The notes: generated by a model from the letters alone, not told the origin. Positions 1 through 9,084 are shown, counted from the first letter of the stretch. The stretch is DNA of 64,000 nucleotides from Sporomusa silvacetica DSM 10669 (GCF_002257705.1 NZ_LSLK01000059.1:372001-436000), one strand, 5' to 3'. Program-made: numbers and translations.

Positions 1-886
1 TCGTATAAGCACCCGGAATACCGGCATACTGGAAAACCTCGGCAAAGATACTCTCTTTAACCCCGGCTTCTTGCCACGGGACAATTGCAGCAACCACCAT
101 AATTGACAAAACATAGAACAGCAACGTGCGGACAGCAGTAGCGTTAATGGCCTTCGGAATGGTTTTTTCCGGTTTTTCACTTTCACCGGCGGCAATCCCA
201 ATAATCTCTGTACCATTGAATGCAAAAGCCACTGTCAGCATAGCCAGCAAAATAGCCCCAACACCATTAGGAAATAACCCATCAGCAAAATAATTGCTGA
301 TACCAATTGGACTGTGCCCGCCTATCGTCCCCGTCATCGCCAAGCATCCGGTGATAATACAGGCTACAATTGCGACTACCTTAATACCAGCAAACCAGAA
401 CTCTGATTCACCGAACGTTCCTACCCGCAGCGAGTTTAGTCCAAACAATATAACACCAAAGCCAAGTACCCATACCCACTCAGATACTCCTGTTAGATTA
501 TTCAGCAGCATTCCGGCTGCGACCAAATCAATACCAATAGTCGTTGCCCCGTTTAACCAGAATAACCAGCCTAACAGATAGCCTATCGACGGCGAGATAA
601 AGGTACTTGCATAGGTTTGAAAGGACCCGGCGATAGGCATAGCCACAGCCAATTCACCCAGGCAGAGCATAACCATATACATGATAAAACCGCCAATAGC
701 ATAGGCAACAACAGCACCACCAGGACCGGCCTGATTAATTGTAGACCCCGAAGCTAGAAACAACCCGGTACCAATAACACCGCCTAAAGTAATCATAAAC
801 AGGTGTCGGCTTTTCATTCCTCGATCTAGACCAGACTGCTGGGACACCACACCGTTGACCTTATCATCAAAATGACTACCCTCCAT
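1..886 (-). CDS. APC-family amino acid permease (3' end cut off by the window)
   Basis: I translated this from the complementary strand: the open frame starts at ATG 884-886 behind a GGTGG ribosome site and runs off position 1. About 295 residues are visible. A short soluble N-terminus is followed by the family signature MITLGGVIGTGLFLASGS in the first membrane segment, then further hydrophobic segments, as in LysP/GABA-permease-type symporters. It lies downstream of ord and orr on the same strand, so ornithine or a related amino acid is a plausible substrate, but this is inference. No sigma-54 motif is visible between it and ord (887-1083), so it may be read through from the ord promoter. 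Confidence 0.88.
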   Translation of the reverse strand, partial: MEGSHFDDKVNGVVSQQSGLDRGMKSRHLFMITLGGVIGTGLFLASGSTINQAGPGGAVVAYAIGGFIMYMVMLCLGELAVAMPIAGSFQTYASTFISPSIGYLLGWLFWLNGATTIGIDLVAAGMLLNNLTGVSEWVWVLGFGVILFGLNSLRVGTFGESEFWFAGIKVVAIVACIITGCLAMTGTIGGHSPIGISNYFADGLFPNGVGAILLAMLTVAFAFNGTEIIGIAAGESEKPEKTIPKAINATAVRTLLFYVLSIMVVAAIVPWQEAGVKESIFAEVFQYAGIPGAYT

Positions 887-1083
887 AAGAAAATCCACCT
901 CACTTAACGGATTACTTGATAAACCAAGACATATCTGCGTTCATACCATATCGAACCAATGATACCTCATTTTGTTTATCTATTATTTTACGGTAACGAT
1001 GGTCGAAGGTTTTGTGAGTGTCACCAGCAATGTCCAATTACTTAAGCTATTACCCTTATAATTTTTTATTTAATTGCTAGTGC

Positions 1084-2127
1084 CTAACGTTTAATCAATT
1101 GACGAACATCACCCATTAGGGCACTGATAATAGGAAGTTCCGGCATGCTAAGAAGACCGGCACGGGCGTTAATCACCTGTGGAATCATATTAACAGCAGT
1201 AGCCATCGTACCTATGCCGCCGGGAATTTCCTGTTCGTCAGTAAATTTAATCGTCGGTGTGCCTTCGATAACAATATAATCACCTGTCTTGACGCCTTCC
1301 AGTTCAGGGTGAATTTGCTGCGGATGTTCCAGCGTAATAATCTCTAAACCATTTTTGTAGCCTTTGGCAATGTGACAGCAGCCTGCCACCATCCCTGGCT
1401 GTACTTTAACGTGCGGTGTTTCCCGATACACGTTAGTAATAATCGGCTCTCTGGTTTCAGCAATATCATCAAGTTTCCAGCCCAAGGACTTAGCAATCAT
1501 GTAAATGGATTGCCTAAAACCAATATGGCCAACAATTGCACCACTCTTTACCCCGGCATGAAACTCTTCCACCGTTGTCCCTACCCCTTGCGTTTTCATA
1601 ACTGTCGGTCCAAACGGGGAAAGGTCATTAACACGCGAGGCCCAAATTTTATTAACAATCTGGCAGGCTCCAGTCATCGTTAAGATAAGTGTATCAAGAA
1701 CAAAGCCAGGATTAATACCGGTACCAAGAATCGTTACATTGCTCTTCTTAGCAAGCTTATTAAGCTCATCTGCCAGATCAGGCGTTTCTACCTGCGGTGC
1801 CGACATTTCTTCCGCAATGGTAATAACATTCTTGCCTGAATTCACAATAAGGGCAAGCTCCGGAAATACATCTTTGGTGAACGACTGCGTAGAGTGAAGA
1901 ACAATGTCAGCTTTATTATTTGCCAGCACCTGCTCCGGCTTATCGGAGATAATAACGCCCAGTTTACGGTTTAGCCCCAGTACTTCTCCTAAATCTTTAC
2001 CGATTTTGGCAGGATTTTGTCCAATCGCTCCCACAATTTCAATACCCTGTTTGTTTGTTACTATGTCGGTAGCTATACCACTGCCCATCGAACCCAAGCC
2101 CCATAAAATCACTTTAACATTCTCCAT
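1084..2127 (-). CDS. ord: 2,4-diaminopentanoate dehydrogenase-like oxidoreductase
   Basis: About 347 residues. The N-terminal Rossmann fold carries GLGSMGSG, and the rest matches the dihydrodipicolinate-reductase-like family that includes Ord, which oxidises 2,4-diaminopentanoate to 2-amino-4-oxopentanoate in anaerobic ornithine fermentation. I chose the ATG at 2127 because GAGGAGG lies just before it; the frame stays open 13 codons further upstream without a ribosome site. It follows the ornithine racemase gene, as in Clostridium sticklandii. The partner genes ortAB and oraSE are not in the window. Regulation: a perfect sigma-54 promoter at 2184-2199 and a paired operator at 2254-2289. The family call is firm, the exact substrate is inferred from the neighbour. 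Confidence 0.85.
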   Translation of the reverse strand: MENVKVILWGLGSMGSGIATDIVTNKQGIEIVGAIGQNPAKIGKDLGEVLGLNRKLGVIISDKPEQVLANNKADIVLHSTQSFTKDVFPELALIVNSGKNVITIAEEMSAPQVETPDLADELNKLAKKSNVTILGTGINPGFVLDTLILTMTGACQIVNKIWASRVNDLSPFGPTVMKTQGVGTTVEEFHAGVKSGAIVGHIGFRQSIYMIAKSLGWKLDDIAETREPIITNVYRETPHVKVQPGMVAGCCHIAKGYKNGLEIITLEHPQQIHPELEGVKTGDYIVIEGTPTIKFTDEQEIPGGIGTMATAVNMIPQVINARAGLLSMPELPIISALMGDVRQLIKR

Positions 2128-2183
2128 AAAATCAACCTCCTCGTAATTACAAACATCACAATACATGTTTGTAATTTAATTAT

Positions 2184-2199
2184 TGCAAGAATGATGCCA
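2184..2199 (-). promoter_or_regulatory. Sigma-54 (-24/-12) promoter of ord
   Basis: The complementary strand reads TGGCATCATTCTTGCA, matching the TGGCAY-N5-TTGCW consensus with GG and GC ten bases apart. Transcription would start near 2172, giving a short leader before the ord ATG at 2127. Confidence 0.85.
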
Positions 2200-2253
2200 A
2201 TTTTCAGAAACCTGCGCGTGCTCTATTTACTCCATAATAGATCATCGCTCCGC

Positions 2254-2289
2254 TGCAAAAAAATTTGCAGCATTGCTGTTTTTTTTGCA
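2254..2289. promoter_or_regulatory. Paired TGC-A(7-8) operator upstream of the ord promoter
   Basis: Two 16-bp half sites face each other: TGCAAAAAAATTTGCA on the + strand and TGCAAAAAAAACAGCA on the - strand. The site is about 55-90 bp upstream of the -24 element of the ord promoter, where an enhancer-binding protein would sit. The same arrangement recurs at 7062-7098. The probable binder is the activator encoded at 7421-8881 (inference). Confidence 0.65.
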
Positions 2290-2305
2290 GTTTGCTCTAC
2301 AGCCT

Positions 2306-3397
2306 TTACCCGCAACAATAATTTTCCGGATATTTGTAAACGCGGGATACATACGGAGAAACCATAGCATGGACTAACGCCCCATATTCTATTGAAAAGC
2401 ACAGCTCCTGCCCAACAGATATCACATTGTCCGCATCAGTAACATCAAGTATTAAATGGTCACTGCTGCCGCCTAAATTTTCCACGCCCGGCAAGAGCGG
2501 CTGTAACCCTTCCAGCGTAACATCCTGCCGGCCAATCGCAACAATAGCCCGCTTTCTAATCCCCCGGTCCTCAAGTACAGGTATATCGCCAAACGCATCC
2601 CGACCCATTTCACCCTGAGATGCTGATGGTTTTTCCTGAACTTCAATAACTTCGGCATGCAAAATGAAAGCATCTTGATACGCACCGGGAATGGGTCTGT
2701 AATGTACAGTTTCCCGACCAAGAAGAATGCTTTCCCCCAGTCGCAGCTGGGTAATTTCAGCTGGTATGCCGCCATTTAGCAGTAATTCGATATTGGCCGA
2801 ATTACCGCCTGAAATAACAGGCAGTTCCAGCGCAACTTTCTCCCGCACCTCTTGCGTCAGACTAACCAAATTATTGAGGATCTCCGGCGTTGGAATCAAA
2901 CCGGCATAGCAAGCAAAGTTAACACCAAAACCCTGTATCCTAACTCCGGGTAAAAGCAAACTTTGTTGAACTAATGGCAAAATTTTTTGCGGCACAACAC
3001 CTTCCCGCAAATCTCCCATATCGACCATTAAAACAACATTATGAACATATCCGGCTTTCTTTGCTGCCTGACTCAGCTGACGCATCGTTGTAAATTCAGA
3101 AGCCAAACTACAGTCAGCGATTCTTACAACTTCATCGGCTTCACTAGGCATAGGAATCCGCAGCAGCATGAATGGAACCTTGATTCCAGCTTCGCGAAGC
3201 TTACGAAGATTCTGTATTCTGGCATCTCCCAGCATCTGTACCCCACCGTTTATCATCGTTTGGGCAATAGCTGTATCAGCACAAAAAGCTTTGGTTACAC
3301 CTACAACCTGAATATCCTGTTTCCTGCATAGTTCGACAAGCAGCCGAGTATTCGCCGCTATCTTCTCCAAATCAATTTCTACAAAAGGATAACCCAT
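2306..3397 (-). CDS. orr: Ornithine racemase-type PLP enzyme (alanine racemase fold III family)
   Basis: 363 residues in a TIM-barrel PLP racemase fold. The N-terminal motif VVGVTKAFCAD contains the probable PLP lysine, and GGNSANIELLL with LRLGESILLGRE matches the ornithine racemase family. It would interconvert L- and D-ornithine, feeding the D-ornithine aminomutase pathway. The ATG at 3397 follows a GGTGGAGG ribosome site. It sits between a RocB-like peptidase gene (upstream) and ord (downstream), with its own perfect sigma-54 promoter at 3446-3461. Alanine racemase activity cannot be excluded, but the neighbouring ord favours ornithine. Confidence 0.86.
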   Translation of the reverse strand: MGYPFVEIDLEKIAANTRLLVELCRKQDIQVVGVTKAFCADTAIAQTMINGGVQMLGDARIQNLRKLREAGIKVPFMLLRIPMPSEADEVVRIADCSLASEFTTMRQLSQAAKKAGYVHNVVLMVDMGDLREGVVPQKILPLVQQSLLLPGVRIQGFGVNFACYAGLIPTPEILNNLVSLTQEVREKVALELPVISGGNSANIELLLNGGIPAEITQLRLGESILLGRETVHYRPIPGAYQDAFILHAEVIEVQEKPSASQGEMGRDAFGDIPVLEDRGIRKRAIVAIGRQDVTLEGLQPLLPGVENLGGSSDHLILDVTDADNVISVGQELCFSIEYGALVHAMVSPYVSRVYKYPENYCCG

Positions 3398-3445
3398 AGT
3401 AAAACCTCCACCTCAAATTGGATTTTATTTATCAATAAAATATCT

Positions 3446-3461
3446 TGCAAAAACAATGCCA
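3446..3461 (-). promoter_or_regulatory. Sigma-54 promoter of orr
   Basis: The complementary strand reads TGGCATTGTTTTTGCA, a full match to the -24/-12 consensus, about 50 bp upstream of the orr ATG. No paired TGC-A(7-8) operator is visible nearby; a copy of the intergenic repeat (3538-3694) occupies the place where one would be expected. Confidence 0.83.
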
Positions 3462-3537
3462 AGCAAAAGTACGCCAAGCCTTTGACAGAAGCCGCGGTTA
3501 CCTTTATCCTGCTTTTATGGAAATTATACGCTCTGTA

Positions 3538-3694
3538 TAAGATAAGACTTGGCTTGTACCAAGTCCCTTAGGACGCCGAATTGCTATGCCATCCATAGCG
3601 CAATCGTCACTAGCGCCATCCGGGCGCGTCGCCGGCAGAAGCCTTAGTCGTTCTTATGTCAACAGAATTTAGTTATAAATTCTGGTAGACTAAA
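3538..3694 (+). repeat. Modular intergenic repeat, copy 1 (long form, tail C1)
   Basis: Order of modules: hairpin head GACTTGGCTTGTACCAAGTC, AGGACGCC, a ~50-bp insert starting GAATTGCTATGCC, GCCGGCAGAAGCCTTAGTCG, and tail C1, a hairpin with arms CAGAATTT / AAATTCTG. It is antisense to the flanking genes and separates rocB from orr. Confidence 0.85.
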
Positions 3695-3697
3695 TAA

Positions 3698-3716
3698 AGC
3701 CGCCTATCGGACGGCT
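3698..3716 (-). terminator. Terminator after the rocB-like gene
   Basis: Read on the - strand, an AGCCG/CGGCT stem with a short loop is followed by TTTATTT, 20-40 bases past the rocB stop. Confidence 0.6.
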
Positions 3717-3736
3717 CCATTTAATAACACGCAATC

Positions 3737-5398
3737 TTATTTCAATAAATTTTGCAGAGTTTTATATAAAATTTGGGGCATGGCATCAAAAGAATAGGCA
3801 GTGCATAATCGTTCCGACAGCTTATGGGCATCTTTGCCAAAGGGTCCGATGTTGACTACCGGCATACTGATATTTTGCATCGACTTTATAGGCAAATTGT
3901 ATTTATGTGGCCATGCCGGCAGGTTGTCTGTTAACCCTTTTACATTTGCGGTGTTATGAGAAATACTGCAGTAGCTCAAGTCCGAAATATAGGGGTAGAA
4001 TTTTTTTATCACAATATTATAATCATATTGTGCTTTAACATCAGTCACTGCTTGTTCAACAGCACAGAGCAGGCTTCTTTCCTTTTCGTCATATCCCTGA
4101 ACAAAAATATGGGGATAATAGGGCGGCGCAAAATACACGACGATTTTTGAATTTTGATCAGAATAATATTTATGTACTTCCTGAACAATAGCCAGAGAAA
4201 ACGCTCTATCATCCACACCTTTTTCCTTCAAATCATCGACTAGGTCTGCAAGAATTTTATCAATCTTATCCCCCATTTCGCTTTTTACGTGCCGATATAG
4301 CTCATCATACGTCAGCACCTGTGTTTTCCATGGCAGTTTTCGGAAAGGTATGTTTGACAGATTACAATATTTTTCATATTCTTCATTCAGCCTTTTAATG
4401 ACGTTTTCAAAGGATTGCTCCGCTTTCGCTTTGCACTTTGCTAAAACTTCATCCGGCTGACTTGAGTGGGTTGCATAATTAAAGTACAAATTAACCGCGT
4501 TGGTTGTTTGTACCGAATACTCTGTTCTTAAATCCCGCTGGCAAAGACTAATTGGGGGCAGCGTAACCTCGCCGTCGGCCATATCGCAAAGATCTGTACT
4601 CAAATCTACCTGATACAAGACTTCTGACGCCAGAAGGTTAGCATCAAGTCCATTAAAGGCTTCTCCTACATGGGTTTCTTCACCATAAAGATAAAAACAG
4701 GGCAATAGCTTTCCCACCGTACCAATATATACATATTTGTTGTCATCACCAGGATACTTTGTTGTCATATAATCGGTGTCAACAGCGGCGATAAACTCCC
4801 AGTCCCGCTCCATTGCAAGCTGTTCCAGATCCTCAACTCCGGAAAGCATGCCTGCAGAGTTACCCTCTTCGTCGGGAACACCAATAAAAACGATATTGCC
4901 CTCCAACTCATCAACCTGTTTGGAGAACTCTTCCAGCATAACTAGTAACGCCGCCACACCGGTTTTCATATCAAAGATTCCCCGTCCGAAAATCCAATCA
5001 GGTGAATGAATTTCGGCCAGCGTTTCCTCACAAAATTTAATGGATTTTAATTTTTCTTTGATTATTTCTGGTTTGTCAGCATACTCCTTTAATTCCGCAA
5101 AATCATCAATACCGGCAGTATCAATATGCCCGAGAGACAATATTGTCCGTTTAGAGCGTCGTTTTGTTCCTTCAATGAATGCCAGGACGTTTTTCCTGCC
5201 CAATTCATCATTTTTTAGTGGCAGGTACCGTAAATTATCCGGATGTTTCTTGAAATACTCTATTTTTTCTAAATGCTTATAAATTTCTTCGGCAATAGTA
5301 AATTCCCCATAGGTACCTACAACACTACGGATGCGGGTAAGTTCAACAGCAATGTTTTTTATTTTTTCACCCAAATTACCCTCGATGATCTTATTCAA
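3737..5398 (-). CDS. rocB: RocB-like M20 family peptidase/deacylase
   Basis: About 553 residues, matching the length of RocB, the arginine-utilisation protein of Bacillus, whose exact reaction is unknown. M20 zinc-enzyme motifs are present: LGHIDTAG near residue 90, GRGIFDMKTG near 140, VPDEEGNSAG near 175 and a late histidine in GKDAHKLSE. The TTG at 5398 is preferred over the upstream GTG at 5407 because AAGGAG is correctly spaced from it. It lies 18 bp after the permease gene and is probably co-transcribed with it from the sigma-54 promoter at 7002-7017. Its place among ornithine genes fits release or trimming of an ornithine/arginine derivative, but no substrate can be read from the sequence. 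Confidence 0.8.
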   Translation of the reverse strand: MNKIIEGNLGEKIKNIAVELTRIRSVVGTYGEFTIAEEIYKHLEKIEYFKKHPDNLRYLPLKNDELGRKNVLAFIEGTKRRSKRTILSLGHIDTAGIDDFAELKEYADKPEIIKEKLKSIKFCEETLAEIHSPDWIFGRGIFDMKTGVAALLVMLEEFSKQVDELEGNIVFIGVPDEEGNSAGMLSGVEDLEQLAMERDWEFIAAVDTDYMTTKYPGDDNKYVYIGTVGKLLPCFYLYGEETHVGEAFNGLDANLLASEVLYQVDLSTDLCDMADGEVTLPPISLCQRDLRTEYSVQTTNAVNLYFNYATHSSQPDEVLAKCKAKAEQSFENVIKRLNEEYEKYCNLSNIPFRKLPWKTQVLTYDELYRHVKSEMGDKIDKILADLVDDLKEKGVDDRAFSLAIVQEVHKYYSDQNSKIVVYFAPPYYPHIFVQGYDEKERSLLCAVEQAVTDVKAQYDYNIVIKKFYPYISDLSYCSISHNTANVKGLTDNLPAWPHKYNLPIKSMQNISMPVVNIGPFGKDAHKLSERLCTAYSFDAMPQILYKTLQNLLK

Positions 5399-5416
5399 GA
5401 AAATCACTCCTTTATA

Positions 5417-6811
5417 TTAATGTTTGATGTTTATAGTATCTTTGCTAGAGTTTTTAGCAATAAATACCGAATACGTAAAATACAGCAATCCAAACCATAC
5501 CGGCGCAAGGTATATTGCAATACGCGTTTGATCATTAACAAACATGATGATAGCTACTAACAGCAAGTATGCTATGCATATCCAATTAGTGTATGGCGAT
5601 CCAGGCATACGATATTTTAATTTGTTAATTTCATCTGGCATCAATCTTTCTCTAAATTTCAGCTGTGTCAAAAGAATCATAAGCCATGTCCACAAAGCAC
5701 CCGAAACGTTAAGACTTGTTACATAAACAAAAACCTGAGCAGGAGCGCAATAATTGAGAATTACCCCTACCAGTATTACTGATGTAGTAGCTAAAATCCC
5801 TCTTTGCGGCACTTGTGAACTATTCAGCTTTCTAAAATAGGCAGGAGCTTCTCCCCGCAACGCCAGACTGTATAAAAATCGTCCGGAAGAGTAAATACCA
5901 GTGTTACAAGCAGATAATGCAGCCGTTACTACTACAAAATTGATAATAGCTGCAGCGCCTGAAATACCAAGTTTTTTAAATGTCGCAACAAACGGACTGC
6001 CAATAGTTCCGATCTGATCCCAAGGATAGATCGATAGTATCACAAATAACGAACCAACGTAAAAGATCAATACCCGCCAAAAAACTTTGTCTATCGCCGA
6101 CGGCAATGTTTTGCTGGGATCTTTAGCCTCTCCCGCTGTTAACCCGATACCTTCACTGCCACAATAAGCAAATGTAACCATAACCATAGACATAAACACC
6201 CCTTGTATGCCAAAGGGTAAAAAACCACCGTTGGCCCACAGGTTGGATATCCCCAGCGCCACACCCTCATTACCTATCCCAAATAGGATCATGAGAGAAC
6301 CAATCAAAATCATACCAACAATCGCTATAATTTTAATTAGGGCAAACCAAAACTCAAATTCTCCATAAAATTTAACCGCCACCAGATTGACAACTGTCAT
6401 ACAAGCCAGTGCCGCAAGCGCAGGTATCCACTGTTCAATATCCGGATACCAAAACTTCATATACATGCCAACTGCCGTGATTTCGCACATACATCCCACT
6501 ACCCATTGATACCAATAATTCCAGCCAGTAATATAGCCAAATTTCGAACCGAGAAAGGTAGTGGCATATTGAGCAAACGAACCAGATACAGGATATGTTA
6601 CAGCAATTTCACCTAATGCCCGCATGATAAAGAACACAATAATACCGCCTAATAAATAAGCTAACAAAATTCCTGGGCCTGCAGTTTTGATAGCTGATGC
6701 AGAGCCTAAGAATAGTCCAACCCCAATGACACCGCCCATGGCAATAAGTTGAATATGCCGGTCATGCAAGCCACGGTGCAAATTTTCCTGAGCCATCTCC
6801 AGTTTATCCAT
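5417..6811 (-). CDS. APC-family amino acid permease
   Basis: 464 residues with about 12 hydrophobic segments. The first carries the APC signature MGGVIGVGLFLGSASAI, and the loop YCGSEGIGLTAGEAKDPSKTLP is typical of the amino acid transporter group. The ATG at 6811 is chosen because GGAGGAG lies nine bases upstream; an in-frame ATG six codons earlier would place that ribosome site inside the gene. It is the first gene of an operon with the rocB-like gene and is preceded by a sigma-54 promoter and a paired operator. Arginine or ornithine is a likely substrate (inference from context). Confidence 0.88.
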   Translation of the reverse strand: MDKLEMAQENLHRGLHDRHIQLIAMGGVIGVGLFLGSASAIKTAGPGILLAYLLGGIIVFFIMRALGEIAVTYPVSGSFAQYATTFLGSKFGYITGWNYWYQWVVGCMCEITAVGMYMKFWYPDIEQWIPALAALACMTVVNLVAVKFYGEFEFWFALIKIIAIVGMILIGSLMILFGIGNEGVALGISNLWANGGFLPFGIQGVFMSMVMVTFAYCGSEGIGLTAGEAKDPSKTLPSAIDKVFWRVLIFYVGSLFVILSIYPWDQIGTIGSPFVATFKKLGISGAAAIINFVVVTAALSACNTGIYSSGRFLYSLALRGEAPAYFRKLNSSQVPQRGILATTSVILVGVILNYCAPAQVFVYVTSLNVSGALWTWLMILLTQLKFRERLMPDEINKLKYRMPGSPYTNWICIAYLLLVAIIMFVNDQTRIAIYLAPVWFGLLYFTYSVFIAKNSSKDTINIKH

Positions 6812-7001
6812 AGTTTTACACTCCTCCATTTTTGCGCACTCTTCGCTCTTAACCCACCGGGCATTTCTCGCTAACTAACTATGTTCGTACAGAGTTACCA
6901 ACCCCGAACTATTAATATCCCTCCCCGTTTTATCATTCTTCGGCAAAACTAACCGTCATATTTATCTGTAACACCTTCGCTACATGCCCATTTCTTTTAA
7001 C

Positions 7002-7017
7002 AGCAAGATTAATGCCA
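7002..7017 (-). promoter_or_regulatory. Sigma-54 promoter of the permease-rocB operon
   Basis: The complementary strand reads TGGCATTAATCTTGCT, a full match to the -24/-12 consensus. The start point would be near 6990, giving a leader of roughly 180 bases before the permease ATG. Confidence 0.83.
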
Positions 7018-7061
7018 AATTCGGAAAAGACTGATTATTCCGCATTTAACTGTTCTTGGTC

Positions 7062-7098
7062 TGCAAAAAAAATGGCACTAACGCCGTTTTTTTTTGCA
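7062..7098. promoter_or_regulatory. Paired TGC-A(8-9) operator (enhancer site)
   Basis: A 37-bp inverted repeat: TGC, eight A, TGGC, six-base centre, GCCG, nine T, GCA. It starts 45 bp upstream of the -24 element of the permease promoter. Its half sites match those at 2254-2289, which makes it a good candidate binding site for the enhancer-binding protein encoded next door. Confidence 0.68.
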
Positions 7099-7233
7099 CC
7101 AGTCCATATGATTCAAACACAATCATCAACTAACCCATTAAACTCGCATAAATAGTTCTATTGTCAAAAGTCATCGACTATTTTTTCCCAGAAGATAGAA
7201 CCAATTTTTCCGCACTTCAGCCAATAACCTGGA

Positions 7234-7249
7234 GCAAATTTTTTTGCGG
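7234..7249 (-). promoter_or_regulatory. Single half site of the same operator type
   Basis: On the - strand GCAAAAAAATTTGC repeats exactly the 14 bases at 2255-2268. It lies between the paired operator and the activator gene. It may be an auxiliary site; A/T-rich chance similarity is possible. Confidence 0.35.
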
Positions 7250-7420
7250 TACAGCTTATCTCATCTCGTATTGCTTCCCTGCATGCCTGTCCCATTGTTT
7301 GCAACTAGTTTTCTACAAAAGAATAGCCCATGGCAAAAATTCTACGTTGATTTGCAGTTATGTTTCTATCAAAACATACTGCACAATCAATGCCTGTTTT
7401 TAAGCCATCGGCCTACAAAG

Positions 7421-8881
7421 CTACTTCATTTTATACTTCTTTATTTTGTATTGCAGCACTTGACGAGTCAAACCCAGACGATCAGCAGCCCGGGTAATAT
7501 TGCCGCCGGTTTCAGCCAGCGCGGCGGCAATATTATCTATCTCCAGCAATTCCCTTTGATTGCCCAGGGAAAGCCCTTTGGGGAAAGCAACAGGATGCAC
7601 AACCTGCTCTTGAGACCGCTCTAGCGTATTTGCCGCATTGGCGCAAAACAGCATCGGCAAATGCCCCATTGTAATATATTCATCATCTGTAACGAGATTC
7701 ATAGCTCCCTCAATTACATGTTGTAATTCACGAACATTCCCCGGCCAGTTGTACCGTAAAAAAGTGTCCTCCACTGCTTTATCAATTCCCTTAACCTTTA
7801 GGGTCAAAATCTTATTATATTTTTTAATAAAGGTATCCGTATAAATAGCAATATCACTTCTTCTCTCCCTCAAAGCAGGAATCCTTATTGTCACTACGCC
7901 GAGGCGGTAATACAGATCCTCCCGTAGTTTCTTTTGTTCGATAGCCACAGCCGGTTCCACATTCATGGTAGCTATAACCCGCATATTGATAGCTACTTCA
8001 TTGACTGCACCTACCCGCCTTACTATATTTTCCTGAAGAACGCGGAGGAGTTTAGCCTGCAGTTCCATATTCATGGAATTAAGCTCATCTAGCAATAACG
8101 TACCGCCATTAGCCTGCTCGAACAAACCTGCCCTGTCAATCGCGCCGGTAAAACCGCCCTTTGTCGTACCAAACAACAGCCCCTCCAGTAATTGTTCCGG
8201 CAATGCCGCGCAATTGACAGCAACAAAAGGATGGGATTTGCGGGGACTTAGATTATGTATACTTTGAGCAAATAGCTCCTTACCAGTACCTGTCTCACCA
8301 AATATGAGAACATTCGAAGACGTGTGTGCTGCCCGCTCAGCATAATGTATAGCTACCCTCAATTGCGGTGCTTCACCCAAAATACTTTCAATGGTATAGC
8401 GGGTATTAGGATGGTACGGCATTTGACCTCTTGTTTTTTGCTTAATCAAGTTCTCCTGCAGATTTACAATCTTATCTGCTAATGCTTGAATAAAGGTTAT
8501 ATCTTTGGCAATCTCTAATGCCCCTTTTACCTTTCCGTCAATAATAAGCGGCGTGGTACTATTTACTGTAACAATCGGCTTACCCCTAGCGTTAATATAG
8601 TTCTGCTGGCGGTCAGGTAACGCTGTCCCTGTCCGGAGAACAGTAAGCAATGTGCTGTTCTCTACCGTCAAATGCGGCATCGCACTCAAAAGGTCTTTTC
8701 CTAATACTTCGGACACCTCGCAGCCTTCCAGTTTTGACATAGTCTCGTTATAGACAATGGTTTTACCCTCTTCGTCAATAACATGAATACCTACGTCCAA
8801 CCTCCCGAGAATTGTCTCATAGCCTTGAATCTTATGCAGAAGTTCGTCCAACAGAGTTTCCTTTTTACCTATACTTTTCAA
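7421..8881 (-). CDS. PAS-AAA+-Fis sigma-54 enhancer-binding activator (RocR-like)
   Basis: 486 residues: a PAS domain (about 20-135), AAA+ ATPase (about 170-400) with Walker A GETGTGKE, the sigma-54 contact loop GGFTGA (consensus GAFTGA) and Walker B LLLDELN, then a Fis-type helix-turn-helix at the C-terminus (ITRAADRLGLTRQVLQYKI). There is no receiver domain, so it probably senses a small molecule through PAS. The start is TTG at 8881, supported by GAGAGG seven bases before. Gene order and the operators at 2254-2289 and 7062-7098 suggest that it activates the ord, orr and permease promoters, as RocR does for arginine/ornithine catabolism in Bacillus. The inducer is unknown. Confidence 0.88.
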   Translation of the reverse strand: MKSIGKKETLLDELLHKIQGYETILGRLDVGIHVIDEEGKTIVYNETMSKLEGCEVSEVLGKDLLSAMPHLTVENSTLLTVLRTGTALPDRQQNYINARGKPIVTVNSTTPLIIDGKVKGALEIAKDITFIQALADKIVNLQENLIKQKTRGQMPYHPNTRYTIESILGEAPQLRVAIHYAERAAHTSSNVLIFGETGTGKELFAQSIHNLSPRKSHPFVAVNCAALPEQLLEGLLFGTTKGGFTGAIDRAGLFEQANGGTLLLDELNSMNMELQAKLLRVLQENIVRRVGAVNEVAINMRVIATMNVEPAVAIEQKKLREDLYYRLGVVTIRIPALRERRSDIAIYTDTFIKKYNKILTLKVKGIDKAVEDTFLRYNWPGNVRELQHVIEGAMNLVTDDEYITMGHLPMLFCANAANTLERSQEQVVHPVAFPKGLSLGNQRELLEIDNIAAALAETGGNITRAADRLGLTRQVLQYKIKKYKMK

Positions 8882-9033
8882 CTTTTTACCTCTCTTCTTC
8901 GCATTACAAAGCCCTGAATAACATACACTTTACTATTGGCTCAAACTGAAGAGTGATATCGTTTTAAATTAACATTTTATGACAAATACATTCTATATCC
9001 ATTATGTTGTTTAAGCAAGTCACTACACCATAA

Positions 9034-9063
9034 TATGCCACGTTATTTTATTAACGTGGCATA
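9034..9063. promoter_or_regulatory. Perfect 12-bp inverted repeat upstream of the ald promoter
   Basis: Arms TATGCCACGTTA and TAACGTGGCATA with a six-base A/T centre, ending about 21 bp before the ald -24 element. It is not followed by a T run and lies between divergent genes, so an operator is more likely than a terminator. It does not resemble the TGC-A(7-8) operator. Confidence 0.5.
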
Positions 9064-9084
9064 CATCCTCCCATTCACTATCTT

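Larger units (their letters stand above)
6812..7420. other. 609-bp intergenic region with regulatory sites
   Basis: This gap separates the permease gene from its probable activator gene, both on the - strand. It holds the sigma-54 promoter at 7002-7017, the paired operator at 7062-7098 and a single related site at 7234-7249. The short open frames in it have no ribosome sites and look like chance. I see nothing else between 7250 and 7420. Confidence 0.7.

Noticed and set aside
7073..7098. TGGCAC inside the operator at 7062-7098 as a + strand sigma-54 promoter
   Set aside because: The following TTGCA is 15 bases too far or too near for the fixed ten-base spacing between GG and GC, and there is no + strand gene to drive.
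9034..9063. 12-bp inverted repeat as a terminator
   Set aside because: It lies upstream of two divergent genes, lacks a T run and abuts the ald promoter.
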